From: Aquatica leii
Taxonomy: Eukaryota; Arthropoda; Insecta; Coleoptera; Lampyridae
Direction of reading: 5' to 3'
Length of the DNA: 64,000 nt
Assembly (NCBI GenBank): GCA_035610365.1
Contig: CM069432.1
Coordinates: 16,864,001-16,928,000 of the forward strand
Shown here: piece after piece, positions 33,931 through 45,700 of the stretch
Numbering within the stretch: the first letter of the stretch is position 1
Layout of the letters: each line of letters starts with the position of its first letter
Notes under the pieces: model-generated
Seen by the model: the letters and a program-made list of their open reading frames with translations, nothing else
The model's database searches: none
Told to the model about the DNA's origin: nothing
Position numbers and translations under genes: made by a program

Positions 33931-36176
33931 ATGCCAAAGGCACTGAATAAAACCCATAAAGGCCGAGTAGAAAAGCTGAGAAAGGCAAAATTTCAGTATT
34001 CTCCTACAAAACTTAATCTTGCTTTAAATGCCATTTCTGACGGAATGGCTGTTGCCAAAGCAAGTCGTGAATTTGATATACCAAGAACTACTTTGCGTAA
34101 TAAAGTATCAGGAAAGTCTCCAAGAGATTCAAGGCACTGCAGATTCGAGGCTCAGTTTGGAAAGGATACTGAAAACCAGTTGGTTGAATGGATACTTGCT
34201 TGTGCGAAAATGGGATTTTTAATTGATAAAGACGGGTTACTGACTTCAGTACAAAAATTGGTACGAGAAGCAAATATTAAAACTCCTTAATCGCCATAAA
34301 CAACTTTCCCAAAAAAAAGCCGAATACGTTCACGGTGGAAGAGGTGCAGTAACTGAAGAGAAAATCCGCAAGTGGTTTGACGAGATTCAAACAAGTTTAA
34401 GCGAAATTAATGCCACCAGTGTATTAGAAAATCCACACAGGATTTTTACAATGGATGAAACATGTTTCTGTTTAGCTCCAAAAAGTAGTACTGTTGTTGG
34501 ATTACGAGGAAAACATGTCTACGATGAATGACTATCATCAGACAAGGAAAATGTAACAACACTGTTCACAGTTAATGCAGCAGGAAAATGTGTTCATCCG
34601 TTAACAATCTTTAAATATGACCGGATTCCATCTGCTGTGTCTAAAGCAGCTCCAAAGGGCTGGGGGATTGGCAAAAGTGAAAAAAGCTGGATGACTGCAG
34701 AATGTTTTTACGAATACTTCTCCAACGTCTTTGTACCATACCTTAAGGAGTTTCAAATCGAGTTACCCGTTATCATCTTTTTAGATAGACACGCACCTCA
34801 CCTGACTCTCCATTTAAGTAAGTTCTGTAGAGAAAATCAAGTAATGTTAATAGCACTGGTCCCTAATGCTACTTACATCCTTCAACCGTTGGATGTCGCT
34901 GTGTTTGCGGCTTTAAAGAAAAAGTGGAGGAATATTGTGCAAAAATATGAGATAGAGAACAATGACCAAGAGATCACCAAATTAAATTTGCCCATGATAC
35001 TGTCTCAGTTGATTAAAGATCCACAAATGACATCAAATATAATATCAGGATTTAAAGCAACAGGCTTTTATTCTTTTTCATCAAATAATGTGGAATATAG
35101 TAAAATTATTCTGAGGAAACCCGAAACATACCAAACCCGAAATATTGACGCAGCAGCTGCAGATTGTTTGAAGTACCTAGAATCAAAGATTGATGTGGTT
35201 TTGCTAGATGAATTCAAGCAAACAAAAAAATGAAACTACGAATGGGAAGGTAATACTGAGGATAAGACTTTGTACAATGTTTGGCATCAAATTGCAAGTG
35301 ATGTAGAAGGCCTACCAAAGTTAGTGAGCGAGGATCCTGCACTTGAAAATGATCTCCAAACCGCTCCAGTATCTCCTCTAGGTGATAACATTTTAACTGA
35401 TATGCTCCCAGTTGATAAACCGAAAGAAGTTCCGGCCACATCAAATGATAGTAATACTGCATTGGCTACTACATCTCGTCCAGATAGGGTAGAACAAGTA
35501 ACACGTAATATTTGCTTTGCTTAAAAAACAATAAGTTCAAAAGTATTTTATAATGTACTTCCTTATCCTAAAGAAAATAATACTGACTCAACGAAGAAGA
35601 GAAAAAAAGAATACACACCAAGTGTTATTACATCTGATAAATGGGCGGAGTATCACGAAGAATGCGAGAGGCTCAAAATGGAGAAGGAACGAGAAAAGCA
35701 AGAAAGGAAAAGGAAAGGAGAGAGTAAGAAAAAGGCAAAAAACTTAAACAGAAGCCAACAAAACATCAAAAACAATACATAGATTCAGGCTCTTCCTCAC
35801 AGGACCTTGAAGACTGGGTGGAAAGTGGTAGCAGTGGAGACGATATTGACTTCACGGTATTTGAACAGGAAGACATTGAAATCTTCAAACCCAAAGATCT
35901 TAATTTGAGAGATTTTGTACTTGTAAGATTCAAGCTAAGTGGTAAAAGATCGACGACAACGTATATGTGGTTAAAATTCTAGAAATGTTATCATCAGAAG
36001 AATATGAAATACAATGTTATAAGACTGCCAATGATGAGAAGACTATAGAAAATGACATTTCTACCATAAATCAATGCGATATTTTAGGGAAACTACCCGA
36101 GCCCACTGTTGAAGACAAGGGGAGAAAGTGCAAGACAATTTTTCCAGCTCAAGTAGACATTTCTGAACAGATATAG
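33931..36176 (+). pseudogene. Pogo-like transposase, broken
   Basis: Starts at ATG 33931 with KRxxSPxxLxxALNAISDGMAVAKAS-type helix-turn-helix (33985-34110: FQYSPTKLNLALNAISDG, FDIPRTTLRNKV). A small deletion and frame change at about 34285 leads to RHKQLSQKKAEYV, then MDETCFCLAPKSS with the first catalytic Asp (about 34450). A TGA at about 34528 is followed by ENVTTLFTVNAAGKCVHPL, LDRHAPHLTLHLS (the usual D-G-H-x-S-H region, here D-R-H-A-P-H), and ATYILQPLDVAVFAALKKKW. Another TGA at 35231 precedes the acidic and Lys-rich tail (to 36176). It is nearly full length with at least two stops and three frame changes. Confidence 0.85.
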
Positions 36177-36596
36177 TTTAATAATGTAACAAACATTGTT
36201 TATAAACTATTCTCTTATATTACTTACCTATTTGTACCAGAAATTTATTTTTGTTTCATCTACAGCTTTGTATTTCAATAAATTACATATTTATTTTTAC
36301 CTATACTTGCAAAAATTGTATTTCGCATTTTAATAATTTTTTAAATGGCCAAAAGTAGATAAAACGTATGGCCAAATGTAGAAATAGATGCCAAAAGTAG
36401 GAAATTTCATGGTTCAAAATATAAAGCGTTGTAACATTTTTAAATTATATTTAATCTTTAATATCAATTGATTTTTTAAAAGAGCAGATTTTGAAGCATA
36501 AAGTGACATTAAGAAAAAAGGTGTTTTTCCATTTCAATATTTTTCTCAATGCAATAATAATTAAAAAGTTCTTAAAGTGGCCATAAGTGGTGCCTG

Positions 36597-38994
36597 TACC
36601 CTAATGCAACATTTATATTATTGATTTGCTTTTATATAATTAATATAGTAATAAACGAAATTGTTGAACTTTTAACGTTTTTGTAGAATGCGGCTTGAAG
36701 GACCATCAAATAGTGCTCTTTGATTGCAATCTTTTGTTTGCACCGTGCATTTTTGGTATGCACCCGGTAATTAAAAAAAATGAAGTTTTGGAAACGTTTA
36801 TTTACACTAAGTAATTGTAATATAGAAAAATACCACTTAGAAATAATTGCGTGTAATGAAACGTGTTTCAACCTCAAGAAATAAAATCAATGACAAGTAC
36901 CTATATATTTCACATAAAATATAAGAACTAATGCTAAACCAGTTAACGTTTAAATCGAAAAAGAAAGAACGTAAATGCGAGTTTTCATACGTGTAGTTTA
37001 ACATGCAAAAGTTACCTTATTATTATTTTTTTTCGATTTAGTGTAGGTTCTTCAACATGTATTTCCCATTTGACTTGCTGAAAACTTTGACATTATATTG
37101 AGACTAAAGTTTGAAGTTGTGGCAGAATAGTAAATATCTTATCTTGACCAAGTTTGCATACTGAATGCTTTTCGAAAGCAGTTTCACTAACAAACTAAAT
37201 TTTTTTCTAACGTTCGTAAATAAAACATAAATTTTCCAAAAGAAATTATAAGTTGTCGTTTGTGAAAAATAGATCCTAAAACTAAAAAAACATCATGAAA
37301 CTTTTACTACTGTATTTCTTTTAGAAAGAAAACTTTATGAATGCTTTGGTAAATTTCAGAACGCGTCTAACACGCACTTCGGGAAATCCCCAGATACAAG
37401 CTTTAAAATTTATAGAACCGGCCTCGACTCTTACTACTTTGTCAACATGTAACGTCTGAGAAAACTTCGGTATTTGAGTGTGCGTATGCGTAGTCGTACT
37501 TTGTGCGTTACATAAATAAGTTTTATAACTGAAACTGTAAAACGAGGTTTTCATCTCTCCAAAACCTTTAACAGTTTGATGGATTGCTTCATGCAATTTT
37601 AACGGAAGGAGCTTGTACTTAGCACATTATAATCCTGTCACTACCGATATTTATTAGTTATTACATAGGCAGTGTTCTCCTTTTAAGCAATTTTAAGCAC
37701 GCACATGTCTCATGTAATGTATCACTTTCGAAAATGTCAGGAAGTATGAAACTAGCTTTTAAACACTACGTCAAAGATGATAGATACGAGACATAAACGA
37801 TTATGTCGACAATAAAGAGATCGATTAAGACCACGCTGTCTAAACCTGATGTAACCTATACCATGGTATAAACAAAATTGTTAATCGTTTGTTTAATAAA
37901 TAATTACAGTTTACCAAATATAAACAATTCTTTGGTATTAGTAGACATAAAAATTTACAAAGAGTAGTAGTAGTACTATAAACATAATACTAAAATTTGC
38001 AGTTAATAACGCTGTGAGCTTTTCACAAACAACTGCAACTAACGTAAGAGGATTGCATCACCCAGAGCGTAAGAACTTACACAAAGGTTTCAATTTGAGC
38101 GCTTTAGTTTTGCTTATACATAAATATAAATGAACTAAAAATTATTTAAATAGAGAGAATAAAACATTTTAACATGGATTTGTATACAAGAAAATTTTGT
38201 TTTTGTAAATGGCATTAAAAACGTAAAATAAATACGTGCATATCTACATAAAATAATTAAAGAAAAGGTCAACGTGACATTTCTTTTTTAAAATGCTAAA
38301 ATTATTTAAAAAAATTAATACAAAAACATCATGTTTGTTTAACTTCCAAAAATATGTTTAATATTTTTTATTTGAAACGCAGTCAAATCATTCAATTAAG
38401 AAATAAAAAAAAATACAAAGAAGGTATGAAACTTGACCACAAATATGTAATATTTAAGGTATTAATTAACTAAAGCTCTTAAAATATAAATTATGTTTCT
38501 TGTCAAATGAAGCTATTAAATAACAATATTAACATATATTTAAAAAACTAAACAATTACTAAGTATTCTCTAGATACAGTGTTTGGTCATCAATCTAAAA
38601 GAACATTTGTAAAACACGTAAATAAATGTTTTTACATGTCGTTATTTAGGTATTTACCAAATATGATTATCGCTAATTAAAGTTCACGCCTGCACTGGTT
38701 TGTCGCTTACACTGTTTTTTTAAGAGAAATCGTTTACGACCTTTGCGAGTAGAGAGGAACATTCATTTACATTTTTTTACGTATTTGAAGTCATTGAAAG
38801 CGGTCGTTTGTGTGGTGCCATTATTTGTCGACAAATCTTTAAATGCTATTTAAGTATCATTGTTCTATCTCGTTTTTTTAACTACTATTTGTTGGAAAAT
38901 AAATATATGCTTGTTATAAAATGTGTTTTGTAAATTGTTCTTTAATTGATTATTACTATTTGTTTGTTTTATTTATTTATTTATTGTGTGATTA
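36597..38994. other. No gene seen
   Basis: AT-rich. Small frames at 36632-36877 and 37321-37596 have no domain signature. Confidence 0.5.
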
Positions 38995-39076
38995 GCACAC
39001 CGAGACCTGCGACCCTTTCGCCAAATTATAGTAAATCTGCATTTAAATTACGGGTAAAGCCTCGTAGCAACATATA
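38995..39076 (+). pseudogene. Possible left part of the old BEL copy
   Basis: The plus strand reads ATLSPNYSKSAFKLRVK, resembling the BEL block that precedes the protease C-terminal region. The continuing BEL block ITATPCVLALISQNLPSARL lies at about 41090, right after the Tc1/mariner element, so that element probably interrupts the same BEL copy. Confidence 0.4.
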
Positions 39077-40991
39077 CAGTGTGTCCGAAAAGTATATTAT
39101 ACAGGTCGATAAATATGCACTTTACACAAAAAAGTTGTAAATAAAAGTTGTTTATCACTTAGTTATATACCACCTGGGAGATATCAATTTAAATTTTTGC
39201 TGTAAACAAAATCGCAACGAATAACATTTACATTTTTTTAAATGGCAAGGCACGTTTTTATTATACTCATTTGATAGAGTCTTTTTTTCTCTTTTCAACC
39301 ATATGAAACTTGAATACCTTTACATCAAAAAATTTTTAAGAAAAACAAGGACATGTCTAACAAATTTATTTTACTGAGCAGTATTAATCAGGTACGTAAT
39401 ATGTAGTATTGAAACAATTGATTGCACTGTCACAATAGCAAATATTAAACTTTAAATATCTTTACATAAAATTGTTATAACAAAAAAATGTATTTAAACT
39501 AAACTTACAATAAATGTTCAAAATGTAAACCATTCATAATTTGACAGTGGTAAATTCGATTTTTAAAACCATCGATTGCTTTTGAAATCATATCTCGAGT
39601 TATAGCTCTTATCTCAACTCTAATGCGATTTTTCAAATCTTCAACATTATCAGGTCTATTTACATAAATTTGGCTTTTAATATAGCCCCAAAGAAAAAAA
39701 TATAGTAGAATTAAATCCGGCGAGCGAGCAGGCCATTCTATTGTACCTCTTCTGCCTATCCATGTATTTTGAAAAGTATTATTAAGAAAGTGGCGGACAT
39801 TAATTCCAAAATGTGGAGGTGCCTCGTCTTGTTGAAGCCAGATTCTGTTATGAGGTTTATCTGGATCTACTTCATGTAGAAATAACTCGGCCAAAGCAGG
39901 AACTAACTCAAATCTTAAGAAATCGAGATAAATATTCGCCGTTAAACTACCTTCAAAAAAATATGCCCCCTAAATTTGACTTCCAATCATTCCTACCCAG
40001 ACGTTGACTTTCTGCTGGTATTGGGTGTGTCGTTCTAGATACCAGTGAGGATTTTGTGAAGACCAGTAACGTGTGTTTTGTTTGTTAATTGTGCCGTTTA
40101 AACAAAACGTGGCCTCATCAGTAAAAAGGATATTTTTATGAAAATGTGCATCTCGTTCAAGTTTGTTTGTTATTGTTTCACAAAACTCTAGCCTTCTGTC
40201 TAAATCGTCTTCAAATAATTCTTGAACTACACAAACTTTATAAGGATGAAATTTTTCTTTTTTTAAAACGTCCTGTACAGCCGATTTATTCAAATTATGG
40301 TCTCTAGCAATTTGCCGAACAGAAATTTGTGGATTTTCCTCAACAGACAAGAACACATTTTCTCGTTCCACATTACTTAATGACAAAGGTCTACCAGTTC
40401 TACTCGCATCTTTCACCGAACCTGTGTCTTGAAATTTCCGCCAAATTTTGCTTACCGTGGACTGCGAAATGTTTAGTTCTGGATGCAAGTTATTAAATAA
40501 ATTACATACTTCGTCTTGGGTTCTTCTTCTATCTCCATATCCCAGAATCATTAAAATTTCAATTCTATGTTTCTCAGATAATTGAGCCATATTTCAAGCA
40601 CTAACAAATAGAAAAGTGTGACAGTGTTCTAAAGTGCATTCAATTGTTTCAATACTACATATTACGTGCCTGATTAATACTGCTCAGTAAAATAAATTTG
40701 TTAGACATGTCCTTGTTTTTCTTGAAAATTTTTTGATGTAAAGGTATTCAAGTTTCATATGGTTGAAAAGAGAAAAAAAGACTCTATCAAATGAGTATAA
40801 TAAAGACGTGCCTTGCCATTTAAAAAAATGTAAGTGTTATTCGTTGCGATTTTGTTTACAGCAAAAATGTAAATTGATATCTCCCAGGTGGTAGATAACT
40901 AAGTGATACACAACTTTTATTTACAACTTTTTCGTGTAAAGTGCATATTTATCGAGCTGTATAATATATTCCATACTTTTCGGACACACTG
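39077..40991 (-). mobile_element. Tc1/mariner-type transposon with ~350-bp inverted repeats
   Basis: Starts CAGTGTGTCCGAAAAG after TA (39075) and ends CTTTTCGGACACACTG before TA (40992). The inverted repeats run about 350 bp inward (to about 39427 and from about 40630) with high identity. Length 1915 bp. One transposase gene lies on the minus strand. The long terminal repeats are unusual compared with the ~30 bp of classical mariner elements. Confidence 0.9.
39505..40590 (-). pseudogene. Tc1/mariner-type transposase with one internal stop
   Basis: One frame of 361 codons from ATG 40590 to the stop at 39505, broken only by a TAG at 39970-39972. N-terminal DNA-binding part: YGDRRRTQDEVCNLF, LNISQSTVSKIWRKF, DASRTGRPLSLS, QISVRQIARDHNLNKSAVQ. 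Catalytic part: FTDEATFCLNG (first Asp), WLQQDEAPPHFG (second Asp), and WPARSPDLILLYFFLWGYIK, where active relatives have SPDLTPLDFFLWG, so the third catalytic Asp appears to be Tyr here. Unlike most relics in the window it has no frameshift. It acts on its own ~350-bp terminal repeats. Confidence 0.85.
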
Positions 40992-41059
40992 TATAGTAAA
41001 AGTAGTTAAAGATTAGAAAAAAAGTATAAATGACAGTTTACATAATGATCATAATGATC

Positions 41060-41217
41060 TTTCTAAAAAAATGGTTTCTCGTTACTCTTCCGAAATTATC
41101 ACAGCTACTCCTTGCGTACTTGCTTTAATATCTCAAAACCTCCCTTCGGCTCGTCTTTCCGAACAAGTCTATTCTAGTCTAAGACATCGTCAACTAGCAG
41201 ATACATATTTTCATGTA
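41060..41217 (+). pseudogene. Old BEL/Pao copy, protease-region piece (left)
   Basis: The plus strand reads TATPCVLALISQNLPSARLS, then EQVYSSLRHRQLADTYFHV and stops at the TA used by the inserted Tc1/mariner element. The next codons (PGKIKMLIGADLF) continue at 51481. It matches the conserved BEL block LxLADPxFxxPGxIDxLLGAD. Confidence 0.8.
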
Positions 41218-42083
41218 CAGTCAATAAATTAAAAATCGAGACACTACCTGCGTCCGAATACAAGAATTTAGTTGTTTGAATGGGGTTTAACCCTATCAAT
41301 TACAGACCCCAAATAGTTTCAGGTAAACTATTTATTGTTCATACTTTGCAATATGCTAGTTGTTTTTACTAAAGAATGATTTTATCGTTTACGTTTGCAA
41401 TGCACTGCTTTTGGCGGTTACATTTTTAAAGAAATTTAAATTTGGAAATGCATAATCAAATTGGTTAGTAGTTTAAGCTTGATTACTAAGATAAACAACT
41501 AAAAGACTAAAGTAGATTTAAGAAAAACACAGCATTATTATTAACGTATATAACAATTAATAAATAATGCACAACTTTTTTAAAAGCAATTATTTCATTA
41601 CAGAATATCATTGCTTAAATACCTACTAATGCTAAATCGTTGAAGACGAAACGGGTTATTGAATTGTTACGATCATTTTATTTATTCTGATTGACTTTTT
41701 GTCATTCAATTTAGATCAAAAAAATCAAATAGCAGAAAACAATTATTTTCCCTATAAATTAGACAAACCGTTAAAACGTAAAGTAATCGTATTCAACAAA
41801 AAATCGTCTACCAATGTTTGTTTTCTTAAATGTAGCAAATTACTATATTCAATACGGTTTTACAGACATTGTTACCTACAAGTGATCATGAATTAATATT
41901 TTTTTCTAAAAGTGCAAGGACACGCTTTGTCTGCAACAATATAGCACCAGTAGGTATTTAGGAAATGATATTCGCTAATTAGCTTTTGTGTAAGAATTTC
42001 TTAAACACAAGAATCATATATATCATTAAATTGTTTCTTTGTAGTTATTTAAGTTAATTGTCAAATTTAATTTATAAACCAAC

Positions 42084-42470
42084 TGTATCGTTGTAGAATT
42101 GTCGATACAAAAGTTCAAGAAAGAAAATAAATTCAACGTCTTCAAGAAGGAAAACGTTGCCGTAAATGCTGGATTTTGAAATAAATGTAAACGCCTCGAA
42201 TCAAAGAAAACATAAATTTTAATGCACTAAACTGTACACTGTTAATACATAACGCAGTATAAAACAGATTGTAATAATTATAATTGTGCCGATACTTGGG
42301 CATACAAGGAGGTATCAACTATGTACCTTAGCACCCTTAACAATACACTGCCTTATTTAGCAACGCCACACGTTCAACGTAAGCAACCCGCAGGCGCTAA
42401 CAACACAAAACTTAGCAAGCGGTAAGAATTCAAATAATTTAAATATTTATAAATTATACAAAACTGTACA
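42084..42470 (-). repeat. BEL 3' LTR
   Basis: 387 bp. On the minus strand it starts TGTACAGTTTTG and ends CGATACA. Both limits are exact because the flanking bases differ from the other copy. Confidence 0.95.
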
Positions 42471-42482
42471 CTCCCCGCCTTG
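42471..42482 (-). other. BEL polypurine tract
   Basis: The minus strand reads AAGGCGGGGAG directly before the 3' LTR, the expected plus-strand primer position. Confidence 0.7.
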
Positions 42483-42716
42483 AAATCACTCAGATTTCAA
42501 CAAGTTAAATAAAACTACGTGTGACAACTTCAAACAAGTAACATACAAGTTAGATTAACGTAATAAAAATAAGTATAAGTACAATAAATCTAAACTTCAA
42601 TATCCAAAATAAAAGAAAGGCTAAACTCAAAATAATAATACGTTTAAGCTCAAGTCCTGAGCGCAAGCGTCTACTTGAATTATTGCGAGACCTAGTAAAT
42701 GGCGAACGAAGTTAAA

Positions 42717-45700
42717 TTAGGTAGGCAACACACACAACCGATGCACTGAACGCCGCACGACACTTCCGTTGGATAGTTTCACAGAAGCAGCACGAAGCAC
42801 GTTGTCGTGTCCATGATGAAGCTGAACGACACGTCCAAGATGCCACTGAAGTGGTGGTAAGTTGTCATCTTGGAGCAAGACGCAGGAATCGAGACAGAGA
42901 AGATCAGGCAGATGCTTGAACCATTTCTGACGTCGTTGAAAATCAGTGACTACCTCTTTATTCCACCGTCTCCAGAAATGTTGAACTAATTTTTGAGCTC
43001 GTTGGTACGTTCGCAAGCGATTGTCCATAATGTGAGTAAGATCGGGTTCGGGTAAAGAATTTAAAGGACGGCCTATGAGGAAGTGACCAGGAGACAGAGG
43101 AGTAAGGTCATCAGGATCCGATGAAATTCGGGATAACGGCCTCGAATTTAGAGTCGACTCTATCATTGTTAGAGACGTATACAATTGTTCGAAAGTTAAA
43201 TTCGCGTTACCGAGGACTCGTCTTAGATGTGTTTTAACAGATTTAACAGCTCCTTCCCAAAGGCCGCCTTCATGGGGAGACCTTGGGTTTATAAAATCCC
43301 ATTTAATTGAGCTTTTATACAAATAACTAGTAATTTTGTCATGAGATTCTTTGGTATGTAATAATGAGTACAAATTATTAATCTTAGTCTTAGCACCGCG
43401 AAAATTAGTTGCATTATCACTTGATATACAGTTAGGAATGCCTCTACGGGCAATAAATCTTTTAAGAGTATTTAAAAAAGCGTCCGTAGACAAAGAAGTA
43501 ACAAGCTCTAAATGTATGGCACGAGTCACCATACAGACAAATACGCAAATATAGCATTTTGTAAGACGCGCACCCCTTGTGACTCTGTCTTTTATCATTA
43601 TCGGGCCTGCATAGTCCAGGCCGACGTTATAAAAAGGGTAAACAGGATTTAACCGTGAAACTGGCAAATTTCCCATCATGGGATGCCGAATAAGTGGTTT
43701 GGTTTTGAAGCACCGAATGCAATCCTTTAAAAGTTTTTTGATGTGAGCTAGGCCACCGATTGGCCAGAAACGCTCTCTAATATTATAGAGCAATTGTTGA
43801 GCACCACCGTGTAGTAGCTCCTGATGATAGTTTCGAACGATTAGTTCAGTAAATTTGTGAGACTTGGGCAACAATAATGGATGTTTTTTGTCGTACTTAA
43901 AGTCCGAATTAATTAATCGGCCGCCTACACGGAGGCATCCGTTGGTATCCAAAAAGGGATTCAATGATTGTATATTAAAAGACCTTAAGTTACGATTATT
44001 TTTTATGTAATTAATTTCTGTAGCGAAAGACTCGTGTTGACATAACTTAGTCAACGTTAATAAAGAACCATTGAGTTCATTGATCTTTAGTGGGCCAGTT
44101 AGTTTGTTAGGACTGCGGCAATTGTAAATAAATCTAATAAATTTACGAATTGTAAATCCTGACGAAGAGAGTATGAAGGAGAGGTCTTTCATGATTTTTA
44201 TTGCATTCTCCACGCAGTCTGTAGAAAATAATAGATCGTCCATGTAGAAATGTTTGGAAAGCACTTGAAAGGCTTCCGGAAAAGAATCTTTATGCGACTC
44301 GGCAAGGTACTTCAAGCACCGCGTAGCCAAATAACTGGCCGAAGTGGTACCGTAGGTAACGGTATTTAAACGATAAGTTGCGAGAGGTTTAGCAGGGCTA
44401 TCTCTCCAAAGAATGTGTTGAAATTTGCGACAAGGAGAATCGACATTGATCATCCGGTACATTTTTGCAATGTCACCACAGAGGGCGACTGGATGGATTC
44501 GGAAACGAAGTAAGATATCGAATAAATTATCCTGCACTTGAGGTCCGGTAATTTGTGTATCATTGACTGACACGTTAGTAGATGATTTTGCGCTAGCGTC
44601 GAAAACTACACGCAGTTTTGTTGTTAGAGATGACTGTTTGATTACAGCATGATGAGGAAAATATTGCGGAGGAATGTCCGCGATGTCAATAGAGCCATTA
44701 ATTGTTTCTATCGATACAAGTTCGGAAGGATTATGTACTTCAAATTCAGAAATTTTGGTCATGTGACCCATGGATTCGTATTCAGCCATAAATTGACAAT
44801 ATTCCTTGAGAAGCGTAGTTGAATTTTGGAGACGTTTCTCCAAATTAAAGAAACGGGATTCAGCTATTTGCTTAGAATCACCTAACAATAGTAATTTCGA
44901 GTTAAATGGTATTGAAACCACGAGATGACCAGTGTCATCACGACGGATTGTATTTGCGAAATGATCTTCGCAAAATCTTTCTTCTCTAGAAAGTAAAGAT
45001 CGTTTGCAGATGGGAACAGGATTCTCTAATTCCCAGAATTTAGTTAGCGAGTGACGTAGATCAAAATCCGAGTCACTGCTCTGAGTTGTGGTATGGCATG
45101 TTATTGCCGAAATTTCTCGGTCTGAGGACGAAGTAAAATTATTTGGTAGATCACCTGCAACAACCCAACCTAATAAAGTGCCTTGTAGAGTTGGCAAGGA
45201 AGTGCCCAAGGAAAGTTTTTGGGGTAAGAGGATTTTGTAAAACAAAGCAGAACCGAGTAAAATATCGATGGCTCCGGGTTCGTGATAAGAATTGTCCGCA
45301 AGACGACAATGAGGTGGGATGTCTAGAAGATCCCTGCTGAATCGAACTCGAGGGAGCTGATCAGTAATTGTAGGTACGATTAGACAATCGATACCCGTCT
45401 TAAAACGTCCGGTAGTGGATTCTAATTTCACCGAAGTGTATTTGGAGCAAGACGAAGTAATGTCGTTTACTCCTCTTAAAATAAGATTAATGGGCTTGCA
45501 AGGAGAATTTAATCTATTGTGCAAGCTTTCTGTAATAAGATTATGTTGTGAACCTGGGTCTAACAAACCACGTATAGTAAAAATCGTGTCACCGTAGCTG
45601 ACCTTAACCTGAACCGTAGCTAATATAACCTCAGAGAATCTAGAAAAATTGCAAACAGAAACGTTTGTAGGAGTTTCAGCTGTTTGAGATGTTTCCGGAA

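Larger units (their letters stand above)
33765..36596 (+). mobile_element. Pogo-like DNA transposon with subterminal repeats
   Basis: Encloses a plus-strand pogo-type transposase relic. The right end reads GTGGCCATAAGTGGTGCCTG followed by TA (36597). The left end, CAGTGGCCGTTAGTGG at 33765, is a poorer match and no TA is preserved there. Eight TGGCCAWAAGTRG-like sites lie within the two ends: 33768, 33804, 33821, 33845, 36346, 36369, 36388 and 36578. Limits are therefore approximate on the left. Confidence 0.65.
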
